Origin: an uncultured Clostridia bacterium
Lineage (GTDB): Bacteria; Bacillota; Clostridia; Christensenellales; CAG-138
Length of the DNA stretch: 54,183 nucleotides
Assembly: GCA_947166925.1 (NCBI GenBank)
Contig: CAMVGD010000006.1
Coordinates: forward strand, 1-54,183
Direction of reading: 5' to 3'
The translations under genes and the position numbers were made by a program. The notes below the pieces were generated by a model. It made no database searches. It was not told the DNA's origin and saw only the letters and a program-made list of their open reading frames with translations. Of the stretch, positions 1-8,447 are shown piece after piece (within the stretch, counting starts at the first letter, position 1; every line of letters starts with the position of its first letter).

Positions 1-1562
1 TACATCAGCTCGTCCGGCAGATTGAACATCTGCTTGATCAGCTCCGGGTTCAGAAGCAGCCCGTAGAGCGAGAAGCCGAACGCCGCGACCACGCCCGCGC
101 TTTTGCCGCGCAGCAATTTGAACAGAAGCATGAGCAGCGCAAGCACGAGCGTGTACAGCAGCATCAGGAGGAAAATCGTCTCGGCGCATTGGTACGGACG
201 CGACATTTCAAGCGTCTTGACAAGGGCGGGCAGCGCGACCGCCTTGCCCGCGCCGGAATAGCCGAGGATCGCCGCCGTCTCCGACCACATATTGCCGATA
301 AAACTGTTCTGCATGCAGATCAGCGTCGTTGCGATCAGAATGAACACCATATAGATGAGCGTCGCAAGGACGAGATACACAAGCTGTCCCCACGCCCATG
401 TCGACCGCTTCATGCGCACCAGATAATACGGTACGCCTGCGCCGAGGAACGGGATATCTGCAAAGAGCAGGACCAAGAGCAGAGAGATCAAAAGCACGGA
501 GTTTGCGTCGCCGAAGGTCCAGACGAACGGCTCGAACGCCTGCATCGCCGTGTTCATGTCGTAGGCGAAGCTCGCCGCCTTGTCCGAGAGCAAAAAGCAC
601 AGAATGAACGCGAGCGCGAACGTCAGTACGATGCGAACGTTGCCGCGCCACATGCGGAAGTTATAGCGCACGACCGCCCAAATCTGTGAAAGCGAATAGA
701 GCACGCGGTTTTCCTTCCGCACGCAGACCGGCTTGACGCGCTCGATGCGGCGGCTCAGCAGCTTTTGCGAAAAATCCTGCGCCGCGTAGTGTTTCTTCTG
801 CCGCTTGTCGTCGCGAAGCTCCGTCTGCGAGGTCATGTAAAACACAAGCTGCAAAATGAGCACGAGCATCAATAGCGTCAGCGCCGCGCTCTTGCCCTCC
901 AGCGGCCACGCGCCCTGCATCGTCAGATAGTTTTTCGGGTTCAGCATGAAGGTCGTGCGGAAGTAGCGCTCCTGCAAAATGATGAGCACATAATAGAAGA
1001 TGAACGGCGCGGCATATGCAAGGTACACGTTTTGCGTGAGCGACGAGCAAAGAAGCCCGACGCTTGCCCACATCGCGCCGGAAAAGAAGAACAGGAATAG
1101 GCGGAGGATGATATCGGGGATCTTCGATTCGACTGCGTACTCGCCATAAACCTCGATCGGCGAGAACACGAGCGCGAAGATGCCGAGCGCCGTGAGGATG
1201 CCGAGCACGAGCGCAAGCCCGCCGGAGACCGCCGCGCCGATGCCCTTGCCGAGGATGTAGCGCTGCACGGTCGTGCGGGTGAGATACGGTTTCAGGTAAC
1301 CGGATTTCACGTCGTCGGTAAATGCGGTCGTATAGGGGATGGCCGCGAGGATCGGCACGGCGAACAGGATGATGTCGCTCGATAGTGCGTTCAACAAAAG
1401 TTCACGGTGATAGCCATACAGTACATGGACTTTCTCCATGCGAAACACGGAAAGCGCGTCCGAAAACGCGCCGATGATTAGGCACAGCACCATGCCGCCA
1501 TACGCGATCAGAAACGGCCTTGAAAAGACCGCCCGTTTGATGTCACCTATAATCTGAATCAA
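1..1562 (-). CDS. ABC-2 type transporter permease, 3' end cut by window edge
   Basis: Polytopic membrane protein, probably the permease of an ABC exporter. I read an uninterrupted frame from the TTG at 1562 to the window edge (about 520 codons). AAAGGA lies 7 nt before the TTG, and no in-frame ATG exists nearby. The translation begins LIQIIGDIKRAVFSRPFLIA, then alternates hydrophobic segments with short loops, and includes a charged cytoplasmic stretch near residues 240-280 (TELRDDKRQKKHYAAQDF) between two membrane halves. This is the layout of ABC-2 permeases that are partners of a separate ATPase; none is inside the window, so it may lie further left. It is the last gene of the run starting with the sigma factor at 7435. 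A remnant of a second copy lies at 5474-5572. The substrate is unknown. Confidence 0.75.
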   Translation of the reverse strand, partial: MIQIIGDIKRAVFSRPFLIAYGGMVLCLIIGAFSDALSVFRMEKVHVLYGYHRELLLNALSSDIILFAVPILAAIPYTTAFTDDVKSGYLKPYLTRTTVQRYILGKGIGAAVSGGLALVLGILTALGIFALVFSPIEVYGEYAVESKIPDIILRLFLFFFSGAMWASVGLLCSSLTQNVYLAYAAPFIFYYVLIILQERYFRTTFMLNPKNYLTMQGAWPLEGKSAALTLLMLVLILQLVFYMTSQTELRDDKRQKKHYAAQDFSQKLLSRRIERVKPVCVRKENRVLYSLSQIWAVVRYNFRMWRGNVRIVLTFALAFILCFLLSDKAASFAYDMNTAMQAFEPFVWTFGDANSVLLISLLLVLLFADIPFLGAGVPYYLVRMKRSTWAWGQLVYLVLATLIYMVFILIATTLICMQNSFIGNMWSETAAILGYSGAGKAVALPALVKTLEMSRPYQCAETIFLLMLLYTLVLALLMLLFKLLRGKSAGVVAAFGFSLYGLLLNPELIKQMFNLPDELM

Positions 1563-1627
1563 TCGCTAATCCTTTCATTTACTAAGTATCATCCGGAAAT
1601 ACTAACGCATATATTATATTTTTTCTC

Positions 1628-3040
1628 CTATTTATGATCGGCGTCTGTCTGGATAAACTCGCCAGTTACCGCATTGATCATAAAATCCGAATACTGCACA
1701 AGCCCGGTTTTTGTCTCCGAGCGAACTGTTACAAGCCATGCAGGAATGCTGCTTCCTATATCCTCTTCATTCTTTGTCCTGATGACACAGTAGCCGAGCG
1801 AAATGTCTGTTACTTCTGCCGCCTTCAATTTGTCAGCCGACCAGGAAAATTCGGAACGCAGCCGACCTTCCAGCACGGTCCATATCTTTTCAAAGGGAAG
1901 AAGTTCAATGTTGTCGTTACGCACCTGCATCAGTTCGGATCGACCCTGCCATTGCACATACCAAATGCCCTGACTGTCTACATACATGGAAATACTCTCT
2001 TGCGGCCACTGTCTGTTATATTGCTGTGCTGGTGTCAAAGAATCATACTGCTGTGCAAAACATGGCATACCATCAATGGATTTTCGATATACAAGGAACC
2101 ATCCTTGCGACAACTCTTCATAGGTATATCCGTTCAAATGTACAGCTTTCTGCGTTTCCGCAGGAGAAAGCACCATGTCCGTTGCTCCCAGCGCTTTCAT
2201 GAGTTGCTCTGCCTTCTTCTCCGCTTCTGCACGGGTCAGGGAGACGTTTTGCAGAATTCGACCGGGTCTTGCACCGATATGGTCACCCGCATAAACAAGG
2301 TCTTCCGTCACTATGAATATGTTTGTTTCATTCAGAACGAATCCGTTGCCATCCTCCAAAGGAATGAAGTTAAACCATGATTGCAGTGCTTCATCATAAA
2401 AGTGACAGTAATTCGTTTCTTCCTTTCCCGCAAGAAACGCATCCCAATTATACTGTTCCGTTTCCGGATCATTCTCCGTGAGCTCTATTTCCTCCACAAG
2501 CATTTCCTCAATCGAGGGAAAGCCCTCAGTTCGAAAATCTCGGTTGACGGATTGTGCGTGGGCATCGTCTTTTACAAATGCCAGCATTTTTAACAATTCT
2601 GTTTTTGCCGGCATGTAGGCATTACTGAATACTTGCCCGTTTTCCGCAAAGTATAGACAGACTGAACGCATTTCTTCCTTGCTGAAGGGAAGCTGCCTAA
2701 CTCGATAGACAGGAAATGTCAATGTATCCGGAACCTGAATGAATACATCAATGGAGATATTCGGTGCATTGTCTCCTAAGGGGATCGTTTTATGAATCTC
2801 CTCAGGAATGCCATATTGAGTCTGTATGGATACAAACGACTGCGATCCGTCTGCATTCTCGGCATCGGATGTTCCTATCGGGATCGGTTTTGCAGATGCG
2901 TCTATAATCTTATCCAAACGGTCATCGCTTCGATTGACGATGATCTCTTGATGCGGCGTCGGTTGACAGGATAAAAACAACAAAAAAACGCAAAGCAGTA
3001 AAACCCAAATATAAGAATGTTTAGGGCATCTTTTTTTCAT
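1628..3040 (-). CDS. Putative lipoprotein, CQPTP family, copy A
   Basis: 470-residue predicted lipoprotein of unknown function. The start at 3040 has AGGAGG 6 nt upstream. The N-terminus is positively charged (MKKRCPKHSY), followed by a hydrophobic stretch ending in a lipobox-like LLFLSC with Cys25, then QPTP and a conserved VNR. The rest is soluble and acidic and presumably sits outside the membrane. A paralogue lies at 3721-5166: both share the CQPTP and VNR starts, an FPVYR segment, a lipid-proximal DK/IEE helix and similar C-terminal segments. I recall such proteins in gut Clostridia being filed under an uncharacterised DUF (possibly DUF6034), but I could not verify this. The permease starts 65 nt downstream, so the two may act together at the membrane. 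Confidence 0.75.
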   Translation of the reverse strand: MKKRCPKHSYIWVLLLCVFLLFLSCQPTPHQEIIVNRSDDRLDKIIDASAKPIPIGTSDAENADGSQSFVSIQTQYGIPEEIHKTIPLGDNAPNISIDVFIQVPDTLTFPVYRVRQLPFSKEEMRSVCLYFAENGQVFSNAYMPAKTELLKMLAFVKDDAHAQSVNRDFRTEGFPSIEEMLVEEIELTENDPETEQYNWDAFLAGKEETNYCHFYDEALQSWFNFIPLEDGNGFVLNETNIFIVTEDLVYAGDHIGARPGRILQNVSLTRAEAEKKAEQLMKALGATDMVLSPAETQKAVHLNGYTYEELSQGWFLVYRKSIDGMPCFAQQYDSLTPAQQYNRQWPQESISMYVDSQGIWYVQWQGRSELMQVRNDNIELLPFEKIWTVLEGRLRSEFSWSADKLKAAEVTDISLGYCVIRTKNEEDIGSSIPAWLVTVRSETKTGLVQYSDFMINAVTGEFIQTDADHK

Positions 3041-3108
3041 CACAAACCTCCTACATATATGAAAGAACATAGAAGAATGGCTGAAACCATTCTTCTGCTT
3101 TTTCTATG

Positions 3109-3531
3109 TTAACTATGATATGCAGTATATTCTCCTTGAATTGGCATATTGATAATACCATTATCATATGGATTATAAACCGTCAGTCCAATTTTCTTTG
3201 TCGTTTTAGCTGTTGTAAATTGACACGTAGTAGTCGGTTCCATCGATGGGATTTTTGTTTTTACTGTGTGCAGATACACTCCACCAGCGCAAAACTGATA
3301 TTGATACGATGCGGGATGGGATGTCTCAGGCAAAGAACAACTTATGACTGTGTCAACTGCCTTAGTCCAAGTATATGCATACCGAACAGTTTTCTCGAAT
3401 GTATAGTAATGATATAGTGTTCCTGCGCTGTAACTTCTCATATCAATCGGAGCATCGGCATAGGAGACCCCGATTGAACATACCAATATTACTATGCATA
3501 AAATATAGTTGAGAACATATCTTTTTTTCAT
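3109..3531 (-). CDS. Small secreted protein, unknown function
   Basis: 140 residues. The start at 3531 has AGGAG 8 nt upstream. Residues 1-25 form a Sec signal peptide (MKKRYVLNY, hydrophobic core, SYADA cleavage region). The mature part is rich in Tyr and Thr with three Cys (ISCSLP, QFCAGG, TTCQF) and reads like a small beta-sandwich, but no family was recognised. It sits between the two lipoprotein paralogues, as the similar-sized secreted gene at 5698-6129 sits before the other lipoprotein. The order is therefore secreted protein, lipoprotein, secreted protein, lipoprotein, permease, which suggests an exported set made together. A pilin-like or Ig-like role is possible but not shown. Confidence 0.65.
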   Translation of the reverse strand: MKKRYVLNYILCIVILVCSIGVSYADAPIDMRSYSAGTLYHYYTFEKTVRYAYTWTKAVDTVISCSLPETSHPASYQYQFCAGGVYLHTVKTKIPSMEPTTTCQFTTAKTTKKIGLTVYNPYDNGIINMPIQGEYTAYHS

Positions 3532-3720
3532 TATTATATCTCCTTTTCAATAATAATAGCAATTCTTCTCATTTGTGCTAGATGGTTTGCCTGTTGTACA
3601 ATGTTTCCAAAATGCTAATGAGTACTCATTTCTGACCATAACAGAAAGAAAGTATGGTATTCTTTTGATAAGTTCAGCACCCTTGGCATTATATTACATT
3701 CGACAGGAAGCGATTGCACA

Positions 3721-5166
3721 TTATTCCAAGGTGACCCGGCTGCCGTCGATCGCGCTGACGGCGAGCAGCATCGGCGGGGTCGATTGGCGGTATTTTTCGG
3801 TGAACGGTATCGTGAGGGTATCGAAATCCGGCCAGTAGAAGTCGAATGCCATCAGCCAGATCGGGGCAAGCACCGTTTTTCCGTTGCTCAACCGCTGCGG
3901 AGCGACCGTCAGGATCATCTTTGTCATACAATAATGCGTTGCGGAAAAGCCGTCCACATGCCCGATCCCCGCGAGCAAAAGTCGCCGGACGTCCTTCTGC
4001 ACCTGTTCAAACGGAAGCAGCTGCACGTTTTCGTTCAGACATTCCTCCACGGAATACGGATTCTCCCATAGGAAGAATTGGACGCCGTTCTCGGTCACGT
4101 ATACCTCGATTTGTTCCGTTTTCAGCTTCGCCGAATATGCGGAATCCTCGTCAAACCGAAGGAAGCCGCCGTCGTCAATCGGTGCTGGATGGAAATACGA
4201 CGCATATGAATTCGTGCGCACAAAGTAGACTATGTATCCTTCGTTCAGCACGGACAAATCGATGCCATTGAACATGCGGCAAGGCTCTGAATACGCAGGA
4301 TTCACGCCTTCGATGCCGACCGTCTCAAGAAATGCTTCCGCTTGCTTCACCGCGTTTTCCTGCGAAATCTTCGGACGGTACGTCACGCTTCTGTCTGCAT
4401 CCCACAATTCATTCACTTCCCAATGAAGCGGCTGAATAATGCCGTAAAAATTACGGCTCAGCTCAATTCTGTTTGCATTGTATGATGCCTGTGCTTCGGT
4501 GCCGTCGTTCAGCAACAGAATACCGGTCGGAAGATCCAAATTGACATCGGTATATTCCTTATGCGGCGCGTTTTGCATATTTCTGCGCGCGCTGTCGATC
4601 GCGTTCTGCTGCAGATCCCACGAAACATATTTGACCGTTCCGTCCGAGGAACGCTTTTCCGCACCGCGTACCGACGCCGCAAGCTCTGCTTCGTAATCCT
4701 CATAGGCATAGCCTTGCTGCGTTCGCACCTTGACCGCGTCGGGAATCAGCGCCGAAAAGATCGTGCGATACTGCTCCTTGCTGATCGAATGCTGCTCAAT
4801 GCGGTAAACGGGGAAGGTCGTCTGGTTTGCGGTGATGACGTCCGCGTCGATCTTGATCTTCATGTTGTCGTTGCCGAGCATATCGTCCCAATGCGAAACC
4901 GTCAGAGACTGTCCCTCGCCGTTGACCAGAAATGGCATAAGGGCAGGATCGACCACATTGGTACTTTCGGGTAGCGCGACCGTTTGATTTTCTTCCGGAA
5001 CCGGGGTTGCCTCGATCTGCTCCTCGATCTTGTGATCGCCGCGGTTGACAACGTATTCCTCCTCCGGCGTCGGCTGACAGGCACAGAGCAGAAGAAGAAA
5101 CACAAGAAAAAGAAATCTGGTTTTATAAAGCATAAATAATCCTTTCTGGCGAAGAACCTCTTTCAT
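3721..5166 (-). CDS. Putative lipoprotein, CQPTP family, copy B
   Basis: Paralogue of the lipoprotein at 1628-3040. Two starts are plausible: ATG at 5166 (AAGGAG 9 nt upstream, 481 aa) and ATG at 5133 (AGGA 6 nt upstream, 470 aa, the same length as the paralogue). The first is given because its ribosome site is stronger. Both keep the hydrophobic core and the lipobox LLLCAC followed by QPTPEEEYVVNR. The body contains the FPVYRIEQHSISKEQYR segment that matches FPVYRVRQLPFSKEEM in copy A. It is likely a surface lipoprotein facing the outside. The GC content is higher than in copy A, so the duplication is not recent or one copy was imported. Function unknown. Confidence 0.75.
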   Translation of the reverse strand: MKEVLRQKGLFMLYKTRFLFLVFLLLLCACQPTPEEEYVVNRGDHKIEEQIEATPVPEENQTVALPESTNVVDPALMPFLVNGEGQSLTVSHWDDMLGNDNMKIKIDADVITANQTTFPVYRIEQHSISKEQYRTIFSALIPDAVKVRTQQGYAYEDYEAELAASVRGAEKRSSDGTVKYVSWDLQQNAIDSARRNMQNAPHKEYTDVNLDLPTGILLLNDGTEAQASYNANRIELSRNFYGIIQPLHWEVNELWDADRSVTYRPKISQENAVKQAEAFLETVGIEGVNPAYSEPCRMFNGIDLSVLNEGYIVYFVRTNSYASYFHPAPIDDGGFLRFDEDSAYSAKLKTEQIEVYVTENGVQFFLWENPYSVEECLNENVQLLPFEQVQKDVRRLLLAGIGHVDGFSATHYCMTKMILTVAPQRLSNGKTVLAPIWLMAFDFYWPDFDTLTIPFTEKYRQSTPPMLLAVSAIDGSRVTLE

Positions 5167-5473
5167 AGTATCATACTCCTTTCGTTGTTTGATTCGATCG
5201 TAAATATAAATAATACTCTTGCATAATCAATTGTTTACAGACGAGGGAATTCGGTTCGCCTGATAAAAGCATATCTTATACCATCATACGCATCCCTCCC
5301 GAATTGACTATTCTCTTTATTTGCAGTATAACAAACCACAAATAAAAAATGTTGTGTTTTGCATGAAACGACATAAAACATGCAGTTTTGGTCAATCATT
5401 TGATTTTAAAAAGGCTATTTTTTGTTTGATAACCGTCGGAATTTGTAGCAATGCTACAATACATATACCTGTT

Positions 5474-5572
5474 TCAATACAAGTTATAGAGGCACAGCAC
5501 CATGCCTCCGAACGCGATCAGAAACGATCGCCCGAATACTGCTCGTTTGATGTCACCTAATATTTGTTTCAT
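5474..5572 (-). pseudogene. Remnant of ABC-2 permease N-terminus
   Basis: A 32-codon frame starting ATG at 5572 reads MKQILGDIKRAVFGRSFLIA, then FGGMVLCL before running into an unrelated TGA at 5474. It aligns without gaps to the first 28 residues of the permease that starts at 1562 (LIQIIGDIKRAVFSRPFLIA, YGGMVLCL). The nucleotide identity is also high. It is the debris of a second permease copy, placed after the secreted gene at 5698 just as the intact permease follows lipoprotein A. The rest of the 5167-5697 gap is AT-rich with no further gene seen. Confidence 0.8.
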
Positions 5573-5697
5573 TCATATTTCTGTTTGTATAACTATGCTT
5601 ATTACATGTTCGTAGAGCGGTCTAGTCTTTCCTGCTATATTGGCAACGTTCTGCTACTAATATCGATTCATGGAGATAATGTGGCAACACTCGATAG

Positions 5698-6129
5698 TCA
5701 TATTGTGATTACCTGAGAATACACAGTTGTAGATTCAACATAAGAACCGCTAGAGTCATATACTCGAACATATGCTTTACAGCGATACGTGCCAGATACC
5801 AATCCGGATTTGGTTTTGCTTAAGATGACACCGGTAATACCGTTTCCTGAACTGTTCCAACTTGCAATAGTGTTCCAAGTGTTGCCGTTCTTCTTTTGCA
5901 ATGAAAGCGTTACATATAAATAGTATTCAGAAGAATTCGCGTATGCGGTGGCCTTGCATTTTGCGGTGTTGCTTGATATGTTCAGAGAAGCGGATGCTCG
6001 ACTTAGTCCGATGAATCTTTCCTCGATTAGGGTTCCTGAACTCTCGTGTTGGCTTTCTTCTGCGACAGAAAAAGAAACGGATGAAAATACAAGCAAAAAT
6101 GATAGCAAAAGAATGGTTATTTTTTTCAT
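5698..6129 (-). CDS. Small secreted protein, unknown function
   Basis: 143 residues with a clear Sec signal peptide (MKKITILLLSFLLVFSS, cleavage near SVAEE). The mature part is rich in Ser, Thr and Tyr and reads as alternating beta strands (LNISSNTAKCKATAY, YYLYVTLSLQKK, GTYRCKAYVRVYD) with two Cys spaced like an Ig-type disulfide (Cys near 57 and 115). It lies 72 nt after the anti-sigma-like gene and is the first envelope gene of the series. No enzymatic motif is present. It could be a small adhesin or bacteriocin-associated factor, but nothing in the sequence decides this. Confidence 0.65.
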   Translation of the reverse strand: MKKITILLLSFLLVFSSVSFSVAEESQHESSGTLIEERFIGLSRASASLNISSNTAKCKATAYANSSEYYLYVTLSLQKKNGNTWNTIASWNSSGNGITGVILSKTKSGLVSGTYRCKAYVRVYDSSGSYVESTTVYSQVITI

Positions 6130-6201
6130 ATAAAAACCTCCTGCGTCTTCTATTACCTATATCGACGCAAGAGGCAAAAGCGCAACAGCTATAACAATGA
6201 A

Positions 6202-6876
6202 TTAATGTAAATAATTGGCAATTTTAATTAGTTCCATTTTATCAATATTCCCATCGAGAACAAATATCATTTCATCTGAAGACCAAACGATACTGGTCAT
6301 TTCCTTTTTTGTTACCAGCTCTGCTTGTTCTCCGTTAACAAACACTTGCTCTATGCTATCGGCATTCTCCGAATCAATTTGCAAAACACCTGACGATGGG
6401 ATCACATCAAGTCGGAAGAATTGATCATCTTCATTCATATATACTAACGAATATCCGTTTTCTTCATAGTCTTCTATTTCTATCGAGAACCCATCTGGAA
6501 CATAGCCGAGCGTATAACGCTTTACTTCCGGATTTTGCACCTTTTCATAATCCGAAAGGTGATACTCCGTAAAAGAAGGGAACACCTTCCCGATCAGCTC
6601 TGTAATCCATTTGCGTCCCGCTTCGGTAGTGGAAGGAATCATGACAAGCAGAATGATAACAGAAGCAACAGCGATTGCAACTTTCTTGACTGTAGGCGTA
6701 TACCAATGCCGCTCCTTAGAGGGCTTCTTGTTTTTGATAGCAGCGAAAAAACGGGCGCGCGCTTCCGGTGATGCCTTTTCACACGGTTCCGCGTTATCCG
6801 CATCAATAAGCTCTTGTCCATCTCGCTGTGCCGCAAGAAGTACGGCGGCCTTAAGTTTTTCTTCTTTATTCTTCAT
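6202..6876 (-). CDS. DUF4367-type membrane protein, probable anti-sigma factor
   Basis: 224 residues. A cytoplasmic N-terminal region of about 60 residues precedes a single membrane span (VAIAVASVIILLVMI, around residues 66-80), then an extracellular domain with GYVPDGFSIE, SLVYMNEDDQFFRLD and a C-terminal VWSSDEMIFVLDGNIDKMELIKIA. That outer segment matches the pattern of DUF4367 domains, which often follow ECF sigma genes in Clostridia. The gene overlaps the sigma gene's end by 11 nt, so the two are translationally coupled. The inference is that it holds the sigma factor at the membrane and senses an envelope cue. A zinc-binding anti-sigma motif (HxxxCxxC) is not present. Confidence 0.7.
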   Translation of the reverse strand: MKNKEEKLKAAVLLAAQRDGQELIDADNAEPCEKASPEARARFFAAIKNKKPSKERHWYTPTVKKVAIAVASVIILLVMIPSTTEAGRKWITELIGKVFPSFTEYHLSDYEKVQNPEVKRYTLGYVPDGFSIEIEDYEENGYSLVYMNEDDQFFRLDVIPSSGVLQIDSENADSIEQVFVNGEQAELVTKKEMTSIVWSSDEMIFVLDGNIDKMELIKIANYLH

Positions 6877-7435
6877 CTATTCTGCCTTCACATAACTCAC
6901 AGATTTTTCTTCTTGCCCGCGTCAAGTATTGTCTCACACTTGCTTTCCCGATCCCAAGCTCTTTTGCAATCTCGCCATCTGTCAGGCTTAATATGTATTT
7001 TGCCTCGATTACATATCGGTAATGGTCGGGCAGTTTGCGAATCGCTTCGGACAATTCCCCGACAGACAGGTTCTCAATCGCTTCTTCTTCCGTGTTCGCA
7101 ATTGTGCTCGAAACAGAAACGAAACTATTGTCATCATCAAGACTGCCGGAGAGATGCTTCTTTCGAACATTCTGCTCTTTGAAATAATCATAGCATCGTC
7201 TCTTAATACTTATATCGAGAATATGGCGTAATGTGCAACAGTCCATTTGTCGGAACTTCTGGATATGCTTAACAACGTACAGAAAAACATCCTGTACGAG
7301 ATCCTCCGGGACCTGATTGTTCTGCGTAATCGCAGCAGCTTTTTTGCACAGTCGAACGTAATGTGCGTCAAACAACTGCTCAAGAAAAGCACGATCGTCT
7401 TCTGATTCAATTGTCTGGAGTAACAAAAGAAACAT
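6866..7435 (-). CDS. RNA polymerase sigma factor, ECF/sigma-70 family
   Basis: 189 residues. Region 2 is visible as FDAHYVRLCKKAAAITQNNQ followed by PEDLVQDVFLYVVKHI and FRQMDCCTLRHILDISIKRR around residues 23-85. Region 4 follows after an acidic linker: LPDHYRYVIEAKYI, then the helix-turn-helix LTDGEIAKELGIGKASVRQY and LTRARRKICEL. These are the hallmarks of ECF-type sigma-70 proteins that direct RNA polymerase to a small regulon. A DUF4367 partner overlaps its 3' end and the secreted/lipoprotein/permease genes follow in the same direction, so they are the likely targets. A vegetative-type promoter lies just upstream. Confidence 0.9.
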   Translation of the reverse strand: MFLLLLQTIESEDDRAFLEQLFDAHYVRLCKKAAAITQNNQVPEDLVQDVFLYVVKHIQKFRQMDCCTLRHILDISIKRRCYDYFKEQNVRKKHLSGSLDDDNSFVSVSSTIANTEEEAIENLSVGELSEAIRKLPDHYRYVIEAKYILSLTDGEIAKELGIGKASVRQYLTRARRKICELCEGRIDEE

Positions 7436-7462
7436 GGTTTTCGCCTCATTATCGTTATTGTC

Positions 7463-7490
7463 ATTTTACAAGTTTGTTATCGTTTGTCAA
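7463..7490 (-). promoter_or_regulatory. Promoter of sigma factor gene
   Basis: On the minus strand TTGACA (7490-7485) and TAAAAT (7468-7463) are separated by 16 nt, about 28 nt before the ATG at 7435. This resembles a housekeeping sigma-A promoter. Whether the ECF factor also regulates itself cannot be told. Confidence 0.65.
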
Positions 7491-7598
7491 TGGTGTGGAG
7501 ATAATAACTGTGACTTTTGATCATACCTATCCGTTACTTATAAACACTATAATTTGACAAAATATCCATTGAGAATGCTATTCTTTTTTATTGCGCTC

Positions 7599-8447
7599 TT
7601 AGTTCCCTGCGATCTTCGCCCGCGTGAGCGAGCCGCTGAACGTCTCAAAGATGACAAAGGACTTCGGGATTTTCGGTTTCCATTTCTTCTCGAACGATTC
7701 CGTGCCCCATTGCGTGCTGAAATTGCATACGGGGAACAACACCCATTCCGTATCGGGCTGACGGTTTGCATACAGATAGCATAGCACGGCTTCGGTGACT
7801 TCCCGCATCCGATCGGAGAGCGGCATATCGATTAGCCGCCGCATCAAAGCGGGCGGAAGGACGACCGGTGTGTCGGATAACGGACCAGCATCGAGCGCGG
7901 AGGCAAGCACATCATCGAAGCGCAGCGTCCATGCGCCTTTCGTGTTCGTCTGGAAGATCGGCACCTGAAACTGCCGTACCTTCTGTACCCACCGCGTACC
8001 GAACCCACGGGATAAGCCTTCGATCAGGGTGTGGGTATTCTCATTGAAAAATTCGTTCTCGTCATCACGCACCATTTTCACGATATGCCGGAAATGCCGG
8101 ATCAGCCAACCGTTACCTGCACCGTTCACAAGCTTGGGAAACTCCGTGTGCAGTTCCGGAAAGCACACGCGCGGCTCCTGCTTCGACGACGAGGAGATAC
8201 TGCACCACGCAAGAAGCGAACGGCGTGCATATTCGATCCGCATATAGGGATCGCCGGGCGCGATCGCGCCGGTCTCCGTATGAAACAGGTACCGCCGCGC
8301 GATCAGCGTCAGAATCCGCTGGAAGCCAATTATCTTTTTGAACATGCCGAAATGGAACCCGCTCATATAGCTGTGATCCTGCGGATCGTCGCATTCATAT
8401 TCCGGAAATACCAGATACTGCATACATTCCTGCCATTCGGTCATCAT
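7599..8447 (-). CDS. Unknown protein coupled to RdRp/YonO-like polymerase
   Basis: 282 residues, no recognised family. The start chosen is ATG at 8447, which overlaps the polymerase stop codon as ATGA; AAAGGAGGT lies about 10 nt upstream inside the polymerase's last codons. The protein looks soluble and mixed alpha/beta, with many aromatic residues (MQYLVFPEYECDD, FHFGMFKKIIGF, GNGWLIRHFRHIV, NTKGAWTLRFDD, WVLFPVCNFSTQWG). No signal peptide, membrane span or known catalytic motif is evident. The tight coupling implies that it is made in fixed ratio with the polymerase, so it may be an accessory or specificity subunit, or a processing factor. That is inference from position only. Confidence 0.7.
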   Translation of the reverse strand: MMTEWQECMQYLVFPEYECDDPQDHSYMSGFHFGMFKKIIGFQRILTLIARRYLFHTETGAIAPGDPYMRIEYARRSLLAWCSISSSSKQEPRVCFPELHTEFPKLVNGAGNGWLIRHFRHIVKMVRDDENEFFNENTHTLIEGLSRGFGTRWVQKVRQFQVPIFQTNTKGAWTLRFDDVLASALDAGPLSDTPVVLPPALMRRLIDMPLSDRMREVTEAVLCYLYANRQPDTEWVLFPVCNFSTQWGTESFEKKWKPKIPKSFVIFETFSGSLTRAKIAGN

